Source: Thermoanaerobaculia bacterium (GTDB lineage Bacteria > Acidobacteriota > Thermoanaerobaculia > Gp7-AA8). Taken from it: 64,000 bases of DNA. The position numbers were made by a program, and so were the translations under genes. Below, one piece after another: positions 16,149 to 22,015 of the stretch. The DNA is taken from NCBI GenBank assembly GCA_017883205.1, contig JADGNZ010000003.1, positions 124,001-188,000 on the forward strand, in the 5' to 3' direction. Each line of letters opens with the position of its first letter. The stretch's first letter is position 1. The notes under the pieces are model-generated. The model had not been told where the DNA came from. It worked only from the letters and a program-made list of their open reading frames with translations, and made no database searches.

Positions 16149-16399
16149 AGGGGTGACTGGCGCGACAGTTTCCCTACCCTGCTCTGGCCGTTACCATCCA
16201 TCCCATGACCGCGACCGCCGCCATCCTCGCAAGCCTAGACGGTCCGATGGGATTGGGGTGGTTCACCTGGCGGTTCACTCCGGCTTCCGGCGTACGTGCG
16301 TACCCGCTTCCCGGGGTCGGGAGGAGTGAATTAAAGCATGCGCTGCGTCGCTTCGGGGAGTACCATGCGACCTCATCCACTCAGAACCGGGAGGAAGCG

Positions 16400-16846
16400 A
16401 TGGAGCAACCCGCGCAACGCGTGTCACGCCTGACGCGAAGCAGTGCGTTTACGATTCTCAGCCTTGCTGCCGCTGTCCTTTCCTCGTGCGCCGGAGCGAT
16501 GCCGTACAAGGTGGCCCACGTCGCGCCGTCGGCCACGCCGGAGGCGACCTATCTGTGCGCTCTCGGCTTCGCGACATCGGCAGGTTATACCGTCGAACAG
16601 GCGAACAAAGACTCTGGTTTTTTCAAGGCCATCCGCAGCGAACGAAAGGGAGCGAGTAGCATTTATTGGGGAGCAACGATCAACGAGGAGCTGTCAGTCC
16701 TAGTGCTGGCCATTCCGAATCAAGCCCCTCAGCTCCAAGTCACCGCAGCCGCAAACTCCAGCACAGGAAGGAACGCCCGGCTTCTCGATCCGACTCCGGC
16801 AGCAAAGGCCGATGCGGACAAGATCCTAGCTGCCTGCGCCAAGTAA
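16400..16846 (+). CDS. Small lipoprotein, unknown function
   Basis: A 148-aa protein from ATG 16400, with GGGAGGAAG eight bases upstream. Signal sequence SSAFTILSLAAAVLSSCAG has a lipobox ending in Cys at about residue 30. The mature part contains YLCALGFATSAGYTVEQANK and a C-terminal KADADKILAACAK; two cysteines could form a disulphide. The pattern resembles small periplasmic lipoproteins of unknown role. The 250 bp upstream (16149-16399) show no feature. Confidence 0.7.
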   Translation: MEQPAQRVSRLTRSSAFTILSLAAAVLSSCAGAMPYKVAHVAPSATPEATYLCALGFATSAGYTVEQANKDSGFFKAIRSERKGASSIYWGATINEELSVLVLAIPNQAPQLQVTAAANSSTGRNARLLDPTPAAKADADKILAACAK

Positions 16847-16939
16847 GTTCGATGAGCGAAGCGTAAGCCTAGCCCGCCCGATGGACTTTACGGGCAGACA
16901 TTAGACTTCTCGGGCAGGACGGAGATGGCGGGCAAAGCC

Positions 16940-17122
16940 CCATCGACGGTGCTTTTTGATCCAACGATGGTTCGTTTTGATCCAACGATGGTGCTTTTTG
17001 AACCATCAACGGTTCTTTTCGGCCATCGATGGTTCTTTTTGATCCGTCGATGGTTCTTTTCGGCCGTCCATGGTTCTTTTCGGCCATCGATGGTTCTTTT
17101 CGGCCATCGACGGTGCTTTTTG
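16940..17122. repeat. 20/21-bp tandem repeat array B, left part
   Basis: Nine units starting at 16940, 16961, 16982, 17003, 17023, 17044, 17064, 17084 and 17104, each beginning CCATCG, CCAACG or CCGTC and ending CTTTTTGAT or CTTTTCGG. The unit family is the same as array A. The last unit is cut at 17122 by the mobile element; its continuation is at 21957. Confidence 0.85.
17115..17122. repeat. Target-site duplication, left copy
   Basis: GCTTTTTG lies immediately outside the left inverted repeat and is repeated exactly at 21949-21956 outside the right one. Eight base pairs agrees with the 8-9 bp duplications made by IS1-family transposases. Confidence 0.85.
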
Positions 17123-17156
17123 GGTAGTGGTCTAGTTTGAAGTGCAAGTTGTAACA
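17123..17156 (+). repeat. Left terminal inverted repeat (IRL)
   Basis: Outer 18 bp GGTAGTGGTCTAGTTTGA are identical to the right end; the middle 8 bp differ; the inner 8 bp TTGTAACA match again. The conserved-variable-conserved layout fits separate cleavage and binding parts of a transposase end. Confidence 0.88.
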
Positions 17157-17212
17157 GGGAGGGTAGGGAAAACAGCTCGGTTGTCACTCCTAAAGGTAGG
17201 GGGCACCGAACG

Positions 17213-18088
17213 ATGTTTCGAGACGCCTGCCGGAAGGCGCGTGGATTCACTCGGCCAATATTCTCGGTTTGGCGTTACATCGACGGTCGCCTCGCGCATT
17301 CCGCCGCCAGTCTGGTAGTTGTAAACGCTGACGGGTGGTTCGTCACGGCCGCCCATGTATTCCACCCGTTAACGAAAGCGATGGCGGACGAGGCAGCGAT
17401 TCAAGAGCACGCACGGCAAAAGGGCGAGATAGAGGCGCGACCGACACTCGATGGGAAGCACAAACGCAAGTTGATCGCGAAGCTGTCGTTCGACAAAGAT
17501 TGGATCACTGCGGCGCAATACTTTTGGATGAATGGGCCGATAGCGCCGCTCGCGATGAAGGTGCTACACGCGTCCGGGCCGCATGACCTCGCGGCTGGCC
17601 AGATCGCCAACTTTGATCCTTCGTCAATACCTGAGTATCCAGTTTTCAGGCGTAGCGATGACAACGTCGAACCCGGCGCGTCTCTCTGTCGCATGGGCTT
17701 CCCGTTCGCCAAAACCGATCTGACGCTGGACGTAGACGGAAGCGCCAATTTCAACGTCGCTGAGATTACATACTTCCCCAACGAGGCGATGTTTACGCGC
17801 CACGTTGGGCTAGACGCGGCTGACGCATCTGGCGAACCGGTGCCCCGTTTCATCGAAACATCGACGCCAGGATTACGAGGCCAAAGCGGTGGCCCGGTAT
17901 TTGACCAGCTGGGGGTAGTGTGGGGCATCCAGAGTCACACAAACCACGTGCCGCTGGGCTTCGATCCACCGGACCCCAATAAACCGAGCCAGACCATCCA
18001 CCAGTTCTTGAATGTTGGAAACGCTGTTCATCCAGCCATCGTCCGGTGGCTTCTGACGAAGCATGGTGTAGAATTTGAATCTACCTAA
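17213..18088 (+). CDS. Trypsin-like serine protease (element cargo)
   Basis: A 291-aa protein with a chymotrypsin-fold pattern: strand ASLVVVNADGWFVTAAHVF gives catalytic His48, PHDLAAGQI a likely Asp125, and LRGQSGGPVFDQLGVVWGI the nucleophile Ser225 in GQSGGP. No signal peptide is visible, so a cytoplasmic protease is likely. A segment at residues 56-110 between His and Asp is longer and more helical than in secreted trypsins. It starts 57 bp inside IRL. The next small gene begins 13 bp after its stop with its own ribosome-binding site. Cytoplasmic trypsin-like proteases with small partners occur in effector-type systems; that role here is inference. Confidence 0.8.
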   Translation: MFRDACRKARGFTRPIFSVWRYIDGRLAHSAASLVVVNADGWFVTAAHVFHPLTKAMADEAAIQEHARQKGEIEARPTLDGKHKRKLIAKLSFDKDWITAAQYFWMNGPIAPLAMKVLHASGPHDLAAGQIANFDPSSIPEYPVFRRSDDNVEPGASLCRMGFPFAKTDLTLDVDGSANFNVAEITYFPNEAMFTRHVGLDAADASGEPVPRFIETSTPGLRGQSGGPVFDQLGVVWGIQSHTNHVPLGFDPPDPNKPSQTIHQFLNVGNAVHPAIVRWLLTKHGVEFEST

Positions 18089-18101
18089 TGGAGAGTTCAC
18101 C

Positions 18102-18308
18102 ATGACGACATGCACGCTTACATCAGCCGAAGACACGATCGCCACGGCAAAGGCTTACGAGCAAATCAAAGCAGTGGAAGATGCCGTAACGGCAAGCGGT
18201 CAAAACGCTAAGCCGTTTGAAATCAGGAACTTCTCCGGGTCGTATTCCTCGACTGTTCATGTTGCAAAAAAGCCGTCCGCGAGATCGAAGCGCACGGGTC
18301 GTAGCTGA
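18102..18308 (+). CDS. 68-aa partner of the serine protease, unknown
   Basis: Starts at ATG 18102 (MTTCTLTSAEDTIATAKAYE) with GGAGAG at 18090-18095. The first half is acidic and helical, the second basic and Ser/Thr-rich (STVHVAKKPSARSKRTG). No family recognised. It ends 2 bp before the convergent transposase gene. It could be a substrate, inhibitor or activator of the protease. Confidence 0.55.
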   Translation: MTTCTLTSAEDTIATAKAYEQIKAVEDAVTASGQNAKPFEIRNFSGSYSSTVHVAKKPSARSKRTGRS

Positions 18309-18309
18309 T

Positions 18310-19191
18310 TCACGCCGCTTCCGCCGCGCTCCACATCTCCAGCGAGAGAAGATCGGCAGCCGTCCAACGGTAGTCGGTCAGGCCAGCAGCCATCGCCGGA
18401 GTCTGGCCTTTCAGCGATTGATGCTTCCGGCAGAAGTTGTAGTAGACCATCGTCATCGCGAGCATGTGGCAGTGGTTCTCAAACTTCTTTGAGAAGCCGT
18501 TCGTGAGCCGGGTGAAGCGCCGGTTCTGCATGCGGAGCGTGAGGTTCCAACGCTCCATGAACGAGGTCGAAACGTGCTTCATGTCGGGCTCGCCGATCGC
18601 CGCCGTTTTCTCGATCGAGAGCAGCCGTCCCGGAGAATACCTACTTGCCGCGCTGTTCGGGTTCATCCCCGGCTGCGGACTACTGGTGCCGTAGGTTTTC
18701 ACGACTTGGCCGAGAGTCGCATCGCCGGGAGGGAAGTTCTTCGCAACACCATCGATGTAGTACGCCAGACCATCCGAGGAGATTTGGATTTCATTCGATG
18801 CCGACGTGCGCGACCGGAGGTCACTCAGGAGCGCGTTCGCGGCATCCGCACTACGGTTACTCGCGAGCCACGAAATCATCAGCTTGGAGTCCGCATCAAG
18901 TGCCGTCCAAGTCCAGATTGAACCGATGCCGATCGTCTCTTGCAACTCAGCAGGGACGTTCTTCTGCTTCATCGCGCAGAACGACCATACTTCGTCGGCC
19001 TGCACGCGTTCGACGGCGAGGTCGCGCACAACCGCGTCATGGAACGCGGCGCATGCGGTGCCGACTTCGCGGATGAGACTCAGCACCGTCATCTTTGCCG
19101 CGCCGGTCATCCGGCAGGTTGACGCGATCGAGTTGCCTTCGATCAGGGCCGAGATGATGCGGGCGCGGGAGTCACTTGATAGCTTGTTCAT
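18310..19191 (-). CDS. IS1-family transposase
   Basis: A 293-aa single-frame transposase. An N-terminal helix-turn-helix (residues 1-45, GNSIASTCRMTGAAKMTVLS) precedes the DDE core: Asp66 in QADEVWSF, Asp140 in ISSDG and Glu213 in FMERWNLTLR, followed by the RFTRLTNGFSKKFENHCHM block and a YYNFCRKHQSL helix typical of IS1-type enzymes that do not use frameshifting. All three acidic residues and the HHEK-like region are present, so it may be active. It lies in the middle of the element, opposite to most cargo. A consensus-like promoter (19199-19227) ends only a few bases before the ATG. Confidence 0.92.
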   Translation of the reverse strand: MNKLSSDSRARIISALIEGNSIASTCRMTGAAKMTVLSLIREVGTACAAFHDAVVRDLAVERVQADEVWSFCAMKQKNVPAELQETIGIGSIWTWTALDADSKLMISWLASNRSADAANALLSDLRSRTSASNEIQISSDGLAYYIDGVAKNFPPGDATLGQVVKTYGTSSPQPGMNPNSAASRYSPGRLLSIEKTAAIGEPDMKHVSTSFMERWNLTLRMQNRRFTRLTNGFSKKFENHCHMLAMTMVYYNFCRKHQSLKGQTPAMAAGLTDYRWTAADLLSLEMWSAAEAA

Positions 19192-19198
19192 GCACAGT

Positions 19199-19227
19199 AA
19201 TATATGCTTGAGGGGTCAGGATGTCAA
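19199..19227 (-). promoter_or_regulatory. Transposase promoter, leaderless layout
   Basis: On the minus strand TTGACA (19222-19227) and TATATT (19199-19204) are separated by exactly 17 bp. The expected start point is about base 19192, next to the ATG at 19189-19191, and no Shine-Dalgarno sequence lies between. Two 15-bp direct repeats (ATGCTTGAGGGGTCA at 19204-19218 and 19227-19241, 23 bp apart) cover the spacer and the upstream flank, suggesting a repressor or transposase site. Confidence 0.6.
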
Positions 19228-19295
19228 TGCTTGAGGGGTCACGAATCGAAACTGTAACATGCCGGGTTCCCGACTTCGGCGGTAGAATGGATAGT

Positions 19296-19369
19296 GCCTC
19301 GGGTGGGATTCAAACCCACGACCGACAGATTAGTAATCTGCCGCTCTGTTCTGGCTGAGCTACCGAGGC
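19296..19369 (-). tRNA. Atypical tRNA-like gene, anticodon ACU, no CCA
   Basis: The minus strand folds as a 74-nt class I tRNA: acceptor GCCTCGG/CCGAGGC, D stem GCTC/GAGC after TA, anticodon stem GCAGA/TCTGT with loop TTACTAA, T stem GTGGG/CCCAC. The anticodon (19332-19334) reads ACU, nominally serine AGU, yet there is no long variable arm as in tRNA-Ser. The D loop (AGCCAGAACA) lacks the GG pair and the T loop is TTTGAAT instead of TTCGAAT, so the G19-C56 contact is lost. The 3' CCA is not encoded. It is either a specialised element-borne tRNA or a decaying one. Confidence 0.6.
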
Positions 19370-19375
19370 GAACAG

Positions 19376-19404
19376 AACCCGCTCTCGCAGCGGGTTTTTG
19401 TTTT
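19376..19404 (+). terminator. Rho-independent terminator
   Basis: Stem AACCCGCT/AGCGGGTT with loop CTCGC, followed by TTTGTTTT. It points rightward although the tRNA-like gene points left, so it may stop a plus-strand transcript coming from the protease side before it enters the toxin-antitoxin operon. Confidence 0.7.
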
Positions 19405-19461
19405 ATACTTCCGCCCACTACCCCACGCTTTCAGGGCCGAGGCAACAAGTCTAGCGTGAGT

Positions 19462-19508
19462 ATGCAAAATTGCATTGCTCCTGTCAACCCTGCTATGCAA
19501 TATTGCAT
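19462..19508. promoter_or_regulatory. Twin palindromic operators of the toxin-antitoxin operon
   Basis: Two perfect 14-bp palindromes, ATGCAAAATTGCAT (19462-19475) and ATGCAATATTGCAT (19495-19508), 33 bp apart (about three helical turns), end 21 bp before the toxin start. This is the expected layout for cooperative binding of the HigA-like antitoxin. Confidence 0.75.
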
Positions 19509-19529
19509 TCCAGCCACGGTTGTGAGACA

Positions 19530-19940
19530 ATGACTCCGTGGCGCATCCTTGAGTATGTAACTGCGGACGGCATCAGCCCTGTTCAGGACTGGTACGAAGC
19601 TCAGGAGGATGGTGTTCGGGCGGCGTTCGATAACGTTATCCTTTTGCTAAGGGCGGTCGAGGATTGGCTCAATCCGGAGCGTGTCGAATTCGCGAACTTA
19701 AAGAGGGAGCATGTCGGGCTTAGCGAAGTACGGTTTTGGTTCAAACCTCGGTTTTTGGCTAAGCACAGAAAGTTCCGAGTTGCCGGGCTGTATCGACCGG
19801 ACGAGCGCGAATTCGTTCTTCTCGTGGGTTGCGAAAAACGCCTGCGTTCTCTCTATATCCCTCGCGACCCTTTTGATCTAGCGATGACGTACAAGCAGCA
19901 CCTTGAGGTTGGCGAGGGAGGTCTACGTGAGCACGTTTAG
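19530..19940 (+). CDS. HigB/RelE-type toxin (phage Gp49-like)
   Basis: A 136-aa protein from ATG 19530 (MTPWRILEYVTADGISPVQD). The Gp49-like fold is seen in VQDWYEAQEDGVRAAFDNVI, EVRFWFKPRFLAKHRKFRVA and the C-terminal ERELVLLVGCEKRLRSL-like strand. It is longer than average HigB (about 100 aa). Such toxins cleave mRNA on ribosomes; catalysis here is inferred from family. Antitoxin overlaps its 3' end by 14 bp. Toxin-first order is typical of HigBA. Confidence 0.75.
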   Translation: MTPWRILEYVTADGISPVQDWYEAQEDGVRAAFDNVILLLRAVEDWLNPERVEFANLKREHVGLSEVRFWFKPRFLAKHRKFRVAGLYRPDEREFVLLVGCEKRLRSLYIPRDPFDLAMTYKQHLEVGEGGLREHV

Positions 19941-20472
19941 TGAGCTGTGGCCGAAGTTCAAACGGAGCAAACGCTACCGCGAGCAGTTCGTAGCGCAGCA
20001 TGCGAAGCAAGCGATCCCATTCCAGATTCGCGAACTGCTCAAGCGGTCGAAGCTCACTCAAAAGGACTTCGCTAAACGCGCCGGTATGACGCAGGGAGCC
20101 GTTTCGCGCGCAGCCGATCCGTCATACGGCAACCTGACGATCAACACCCTAGTCCGCATCGCGGCTGGCTTCGACGTGGCTTTTGTTGGTCGCTTCGTGC
20201 CGTTCAGTGAGCTTCCGAAGTGGTTTGATCGCCTGCACTCGGAGCCGTTCACTGTCGCCACTTTTCACCAGGAGGACGCAGAACTTACGGCTCAGAACCT
20301 GAGCGCAACTACCACCGCCGTCCCAACCGTCACCGCTCTCGATTCTCTTCCGAGCAACGTTGTTCTGCTGTTTCGCCGAAAGGGTCCAAAGCGGAGCGAG
20401 CCGCGAAGCCAGCCTCGAAACCAGACAAAGCCGAGCGGCTTCCAGCCGTCTCCGCTAGAGGGGACAAACTAA
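19927..20472 (+). CDS. HigA-type HTH antitoxin
   Basis: A 181-aa protein from GTG 19927, with AGGGAGG seven bases upstream; it overlaps the toxin. The N-terminal STFSELWPKFKRSKRYREQF helix is followed by an Xre domain (SKLTQKDFAKRAGMTQGAVS, then a SYGNLTINTLVRIAAGFDV helix) and the VGRFVPFSELPKWFDRL segment typical of antitoxins paired with Gp49-like toxins. The Ser/Thr/Arg-rich C-terminus (residues 120-181) is disordered. Its TAA overlaps the next ATG (TAATG). Confidence 0.82.
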   Translation: MSTFSELWPKFKRSKRYREQFVAQHAKQAIPFQIRELLKRSKLTQKDFAKRAGMTQGAVSRAADPSYGNLTINTLVRIAAGFDVAFVGRFVPFSELPKWFDRLHSEPFTVATFHQEDAELTAQNLSATTTAVPTVTALDSLPSNVVLLFRRKGPKRSEPRSQPRNQTKPSGFQPSPLEGTN

Positions 20473-20777
20473 TGTCGGACGATAAGGAACAGGCGACTCC
20501 CGTCTTCGAATATGTCGAGGTCTCGTTCCCTACTTATTACACAAACAGCGTTAAATTTTCTGGTGGGCTGGGCGAAATTCACATGCTCCTTATGGAGAGG
20601 CTGGACGATAGAAACATCACCGTGCGAGCACGCATCGTGACCAGCCCACACCACGCCAAGTTAATGGCGATCGCGCTAGCGCAACAGATTGACAAGTACG
20701 AGAGGCGATTTGGCGAAATACAGCTATCGGCCCTTAACTCCGATGAGCCTTCCAGCGAGCCCGAGCCGCAGCCTTAG
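20472..20777 (+). CDS. DUF3467 protein coupled to the toxin-antitoxin pair
   Basis: A 101-aa protein starting by a TAATG overlap. It reads FEYVEVSFPTYYTNSVKFSG and RARIVTSPHHAKLMAIALAQ, then IDKYERRFGEIQ, the DUF3467 signature. Function is unknown; the family is often found beside Xre regulators in mobile DNA. Tight coupling makes it a third component of this operon. Its 3' end overlaps the convergent gene by 44 bp. Confidence 0.75.
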   Translation: MSDDKEQATPVFEYVEVSFPTYYTNSVKFSGGLGEIHMLLMERLDDRNITVRARIVTSPHHAKLMAIALAQQIDKYERRFGEIQLSALNSDEPSSEPEPQP

Positions 20778-21012
20778 CAATCTCTGACCGTTTCTTCGGA
20801 CTCAGGCTCGCGGCTCGCGCGGGTCCACCTATCTTCCCGCCCATGCGCCCGAAGGCGGCGGCAGCGGCGCGCATCGCGTCCGTGATCTCAACCGGTGCTC
20901 CAGCGTCCGGCGCGTCCGCCTCCGACCTCGCGGCGATCGTCTCCATGACCCGGACGGCAGCCTGCGCTTCATCCTCGCGCTTCATCGGGTGCTTGCTTGA
21001 CCCCTTTGGCAT
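20734..21012 (-). CDS. Small basic KGG-type protein
   Basis: A 92-aa protein. It has an acidic/Ala-rich first half and a basic C-terminus (GRMGGKIGGPARAASLSPKK, then RSEIAKAAARARWKAHRS) that resembles the repeated GGKxGG and SPEER-xAARARW motif of stress-type KGG proteins and DNA-binding tails. It overlaps the DUF3467 gene tail-to-tail. It lies 18 bp downstream of the Xre gene at 21031 on the same strand, so they form an operon. Confidence 0.65.
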   Translation of the reverse strand: MPKGSSKHPMKREDEAQAAVRVMETIAARSEADAPDAGAPVEITDAMRAAAAAFGRMGGKIGGPARAASLSPKKRSEIAKAAARARWKAHRS

Positions 21013-21030
21013 GGGGTCAGTATCGGTTCG

Positions 21031-21258
21031 CTACTTCCGTTTGTCAAATGGCCGGAAGAGTTCCGATGGCGACACGTTCAATCCCTCGGCGAGCTTGACG
21101 ATGTTATCGAAGCACGGATTCCGGCGACCGCGTTCTACGTCGCCGACGTAGTTCGGATTCAACCCGGCCAGCTCCGCGAGCTTCTTCTGCGAGAGTCCGC
21201 GTTTCTCGCGCAACTCCAGAAGATGCGCCGCAAACTTCTCGATCGGGCGGACTGCCAT
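21031..21258 (-). CDS. Xre-family HTH regulator (75 aa, element cargo)
   Basis: A single Xre domain: FAAHLLELREKRGLSQKKLA, LNPNYVGDVERGRRNPCFDN and IVKLAEGLNVSPSELFRPF. It is divergent from the HTH gene at 21315; its ATG lies inside the first of three 15-bp direct repeats (21256-21270). It is probably the repressor that reads those repeats. Confidence 0.88.
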   Translation of the reverse strand: MAVRPIEKFAAHLLELREKRGLSQKKLAELAGLNPNYVGDVERGRRNPCFDNIVKLAEGLNVSPSELFRPFDKRK

Positions 21259-21323
21259 GCTTTGAGTGTGCAGCCATGTTCCTGTTGCCCACCATGCTAT
21301 GAGTGTGACATGCTATGAGTGTG
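21256..21323. promoter_or_regulatory. Three 15-bp direct repeats at divergent start codons
   Basis: CATGCTTTGAGTGTG (21256-21270), CATGCTATGAGTGTG (21293-21307) and CATGCTATGAGTGTG (21309-21323). The first covers the start of the leftward Xre gene and the third covers the ATG (21315) of the rightward gene, so bound protein would block both starts. Confidence 0.7.
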
Positions 21324-21620
21324 CGAAGGAAAATGATGAGGGAGCGTCGAAGGGAACGCCGCTCAACCCGGCTGGACGTGTTCCTGCGGGAGTGGGGAGT
21401 CATGGTTGCCGTATTCGCCCGGCGCGCGGGAGTCAGTCCTTCGCAGCTCCGACGGCTTCGCTGGGGTCAGTCAGAACCGAGCCGCCGCCTCATGGTTGCG
21501 CTGACAGAAGCCGCCTCCGCAATGCTCTCCCGGCCCGTCTACATGGTGGAGCTGTTCGAGCTGTCGCGCGCTGACGAAGCGATCTACACCGCCTTACTGG
21601 AGAGTAGGCCGCCGACGTGA
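21315..21620 (+). CDS. HTH protein (101 aa, element cargo)
   Basis: A basic N-terminus (MSVRRKMMRERRRERRSTRL) precedes a helix-turn-helix-like region VFARRAGVSPSQLRRLRWGQ and SEPSRRLMVALTEAASAM. No metal or catalytic motif is visible. The ATG lies in the third direct repeat; there is no clear ribosome-binding site. It overlaps the next gene by 4 bp (GTGA). Confidence 0.65.
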   Translation: MSVRRKMMRERRRERRSTRLDVFLREWGVMVAVFARRAGVSPSQLRRLRWGQSEPSRRLMVALTEAASAMLSRPVYMVELFELSRADEAIYTALLESRPPT

Positions 21621-21904
21621 GCGACTGGCGGGGCCGACTCCGCGCAGCGGTCATCCGATCGGGCAAGAAGCGCTACCTGATCGCCGAGGACGCCGGAATC
21701 ACCGCCACAACTCTGAGCCGCATCCTAACCGGCGGGCATGTGCAGCCGCGATTCGAGACCATCCTGAGAATCGCCCACGCGATCGATGAGAACGTGGGAT
21801 GGATTTGCGGCGAGCAAGGATTCAGCCTGACGCGGGAACAGAGGGCGAAGGTTCAAACCGCCGCCGTGATTCTGATCGATCTGACCCGCAGTAACCCGCC
21901 ATGA
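21617..21904 (+). CDS. Xre-family HTH regulator (95 aa, element cargo)
   Basis: A GTG start overlaps the previous stop. The HTH is LIAEDAGITATTLSRILTGG with a long recognition helix, then HVQPRFETILRIAHAIDENV and a C-terminal helix. It ends 10 bp before IRR. With the preceding gene it forms a two-gene operon of paired regulators. Confidence 0.78.
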   Translation: MSDWRGRLRAAVIRSGKKRYLIAEDAGITATTLSRILTGGHVQPRFETILRIAHAIDENVGWICGEQGFSLTREQRAKVQTAAVILIDLTRSNPP

Positions 21905-21914
21905 CCCGCAAAGA

Positions 21915-21948
21915 TGTTACAAACCTACGGTCAAACTAGACCACTACC
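21915..21948 (-). repeat. Right terminal inverted repeat (IRR)
   Basis: Reverse complement of IRL in its outer 18 bp (TCAAACTAGACCACTACC on the plus strand) and inner 8 bp (TGTTACAA at 21915-21922). Confidence 0.88.
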
Positions 21949-21956
21949 GCTTTTTG
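21949..21956. repeat. Target-site duplication, right copy
   Basis: GCTTTTTG, identical to 17115-17122. Confidence 0.85.
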
Positions 21957-21990
21957 ATCCATCGGCGGTGCTTCTTAATCCTCTGTGCCC
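21957..21990. repeat. Array B, right part after the element
   Basis: Continues the interrupted unit (AT, then CCATCGGCGGTGCTTCTTAA) and fades out. Joining it to base 17122 recreates the 21-bp register. Confidence 0.75.
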
Positions 21991-22015
21991 GTCCAGCCGC
22001 TGGTAGAGTTTCTCC

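Larger units (their letters stand above)
17123..21948. mobile_element. 4,826-bp cargo-carrying IS1-family element
   Basis: Bounded by terminal inverted repeats (17123-17156 and 21915-21948) and an 8-bp target duplication, and inserted in a unit of tandem array B. Removing it and one TSD restores an intact array unit, so the boundaries are precise. It encodes one IS1-family transposase (minus strand, internal) and about ten passenger features: serine protease plus 68-aa protein, a tRNA-like gene, a toxin-antitoxin pair plus DUF3467 protein, a KGG-type protein, and three HTH regulators. Ordinary IS1 elements are under 1.2 kb; from memory, a few archaeal IS1-family members of about 4.6 kb with passenger genes are known. 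Codon use in the cargo looks less GC-rich than the flanks by eye. Confidence 0.85.

Noticed and set aside
19240-19258. A second internal IS end near the transposase (GAAACTGTAACA)
   Set aside because: Only the inner GTAACA part resembles the IS end, and the outer 18 bp are missing; it is a chance match.
19296-19369. tRNA on the plus strand (anticodon AGU, terminator just after it)
   Set aside because: On the plus strand the D and T arms are in the wrong order; only the minus strand gives TA-GCTC and the T arm in place.
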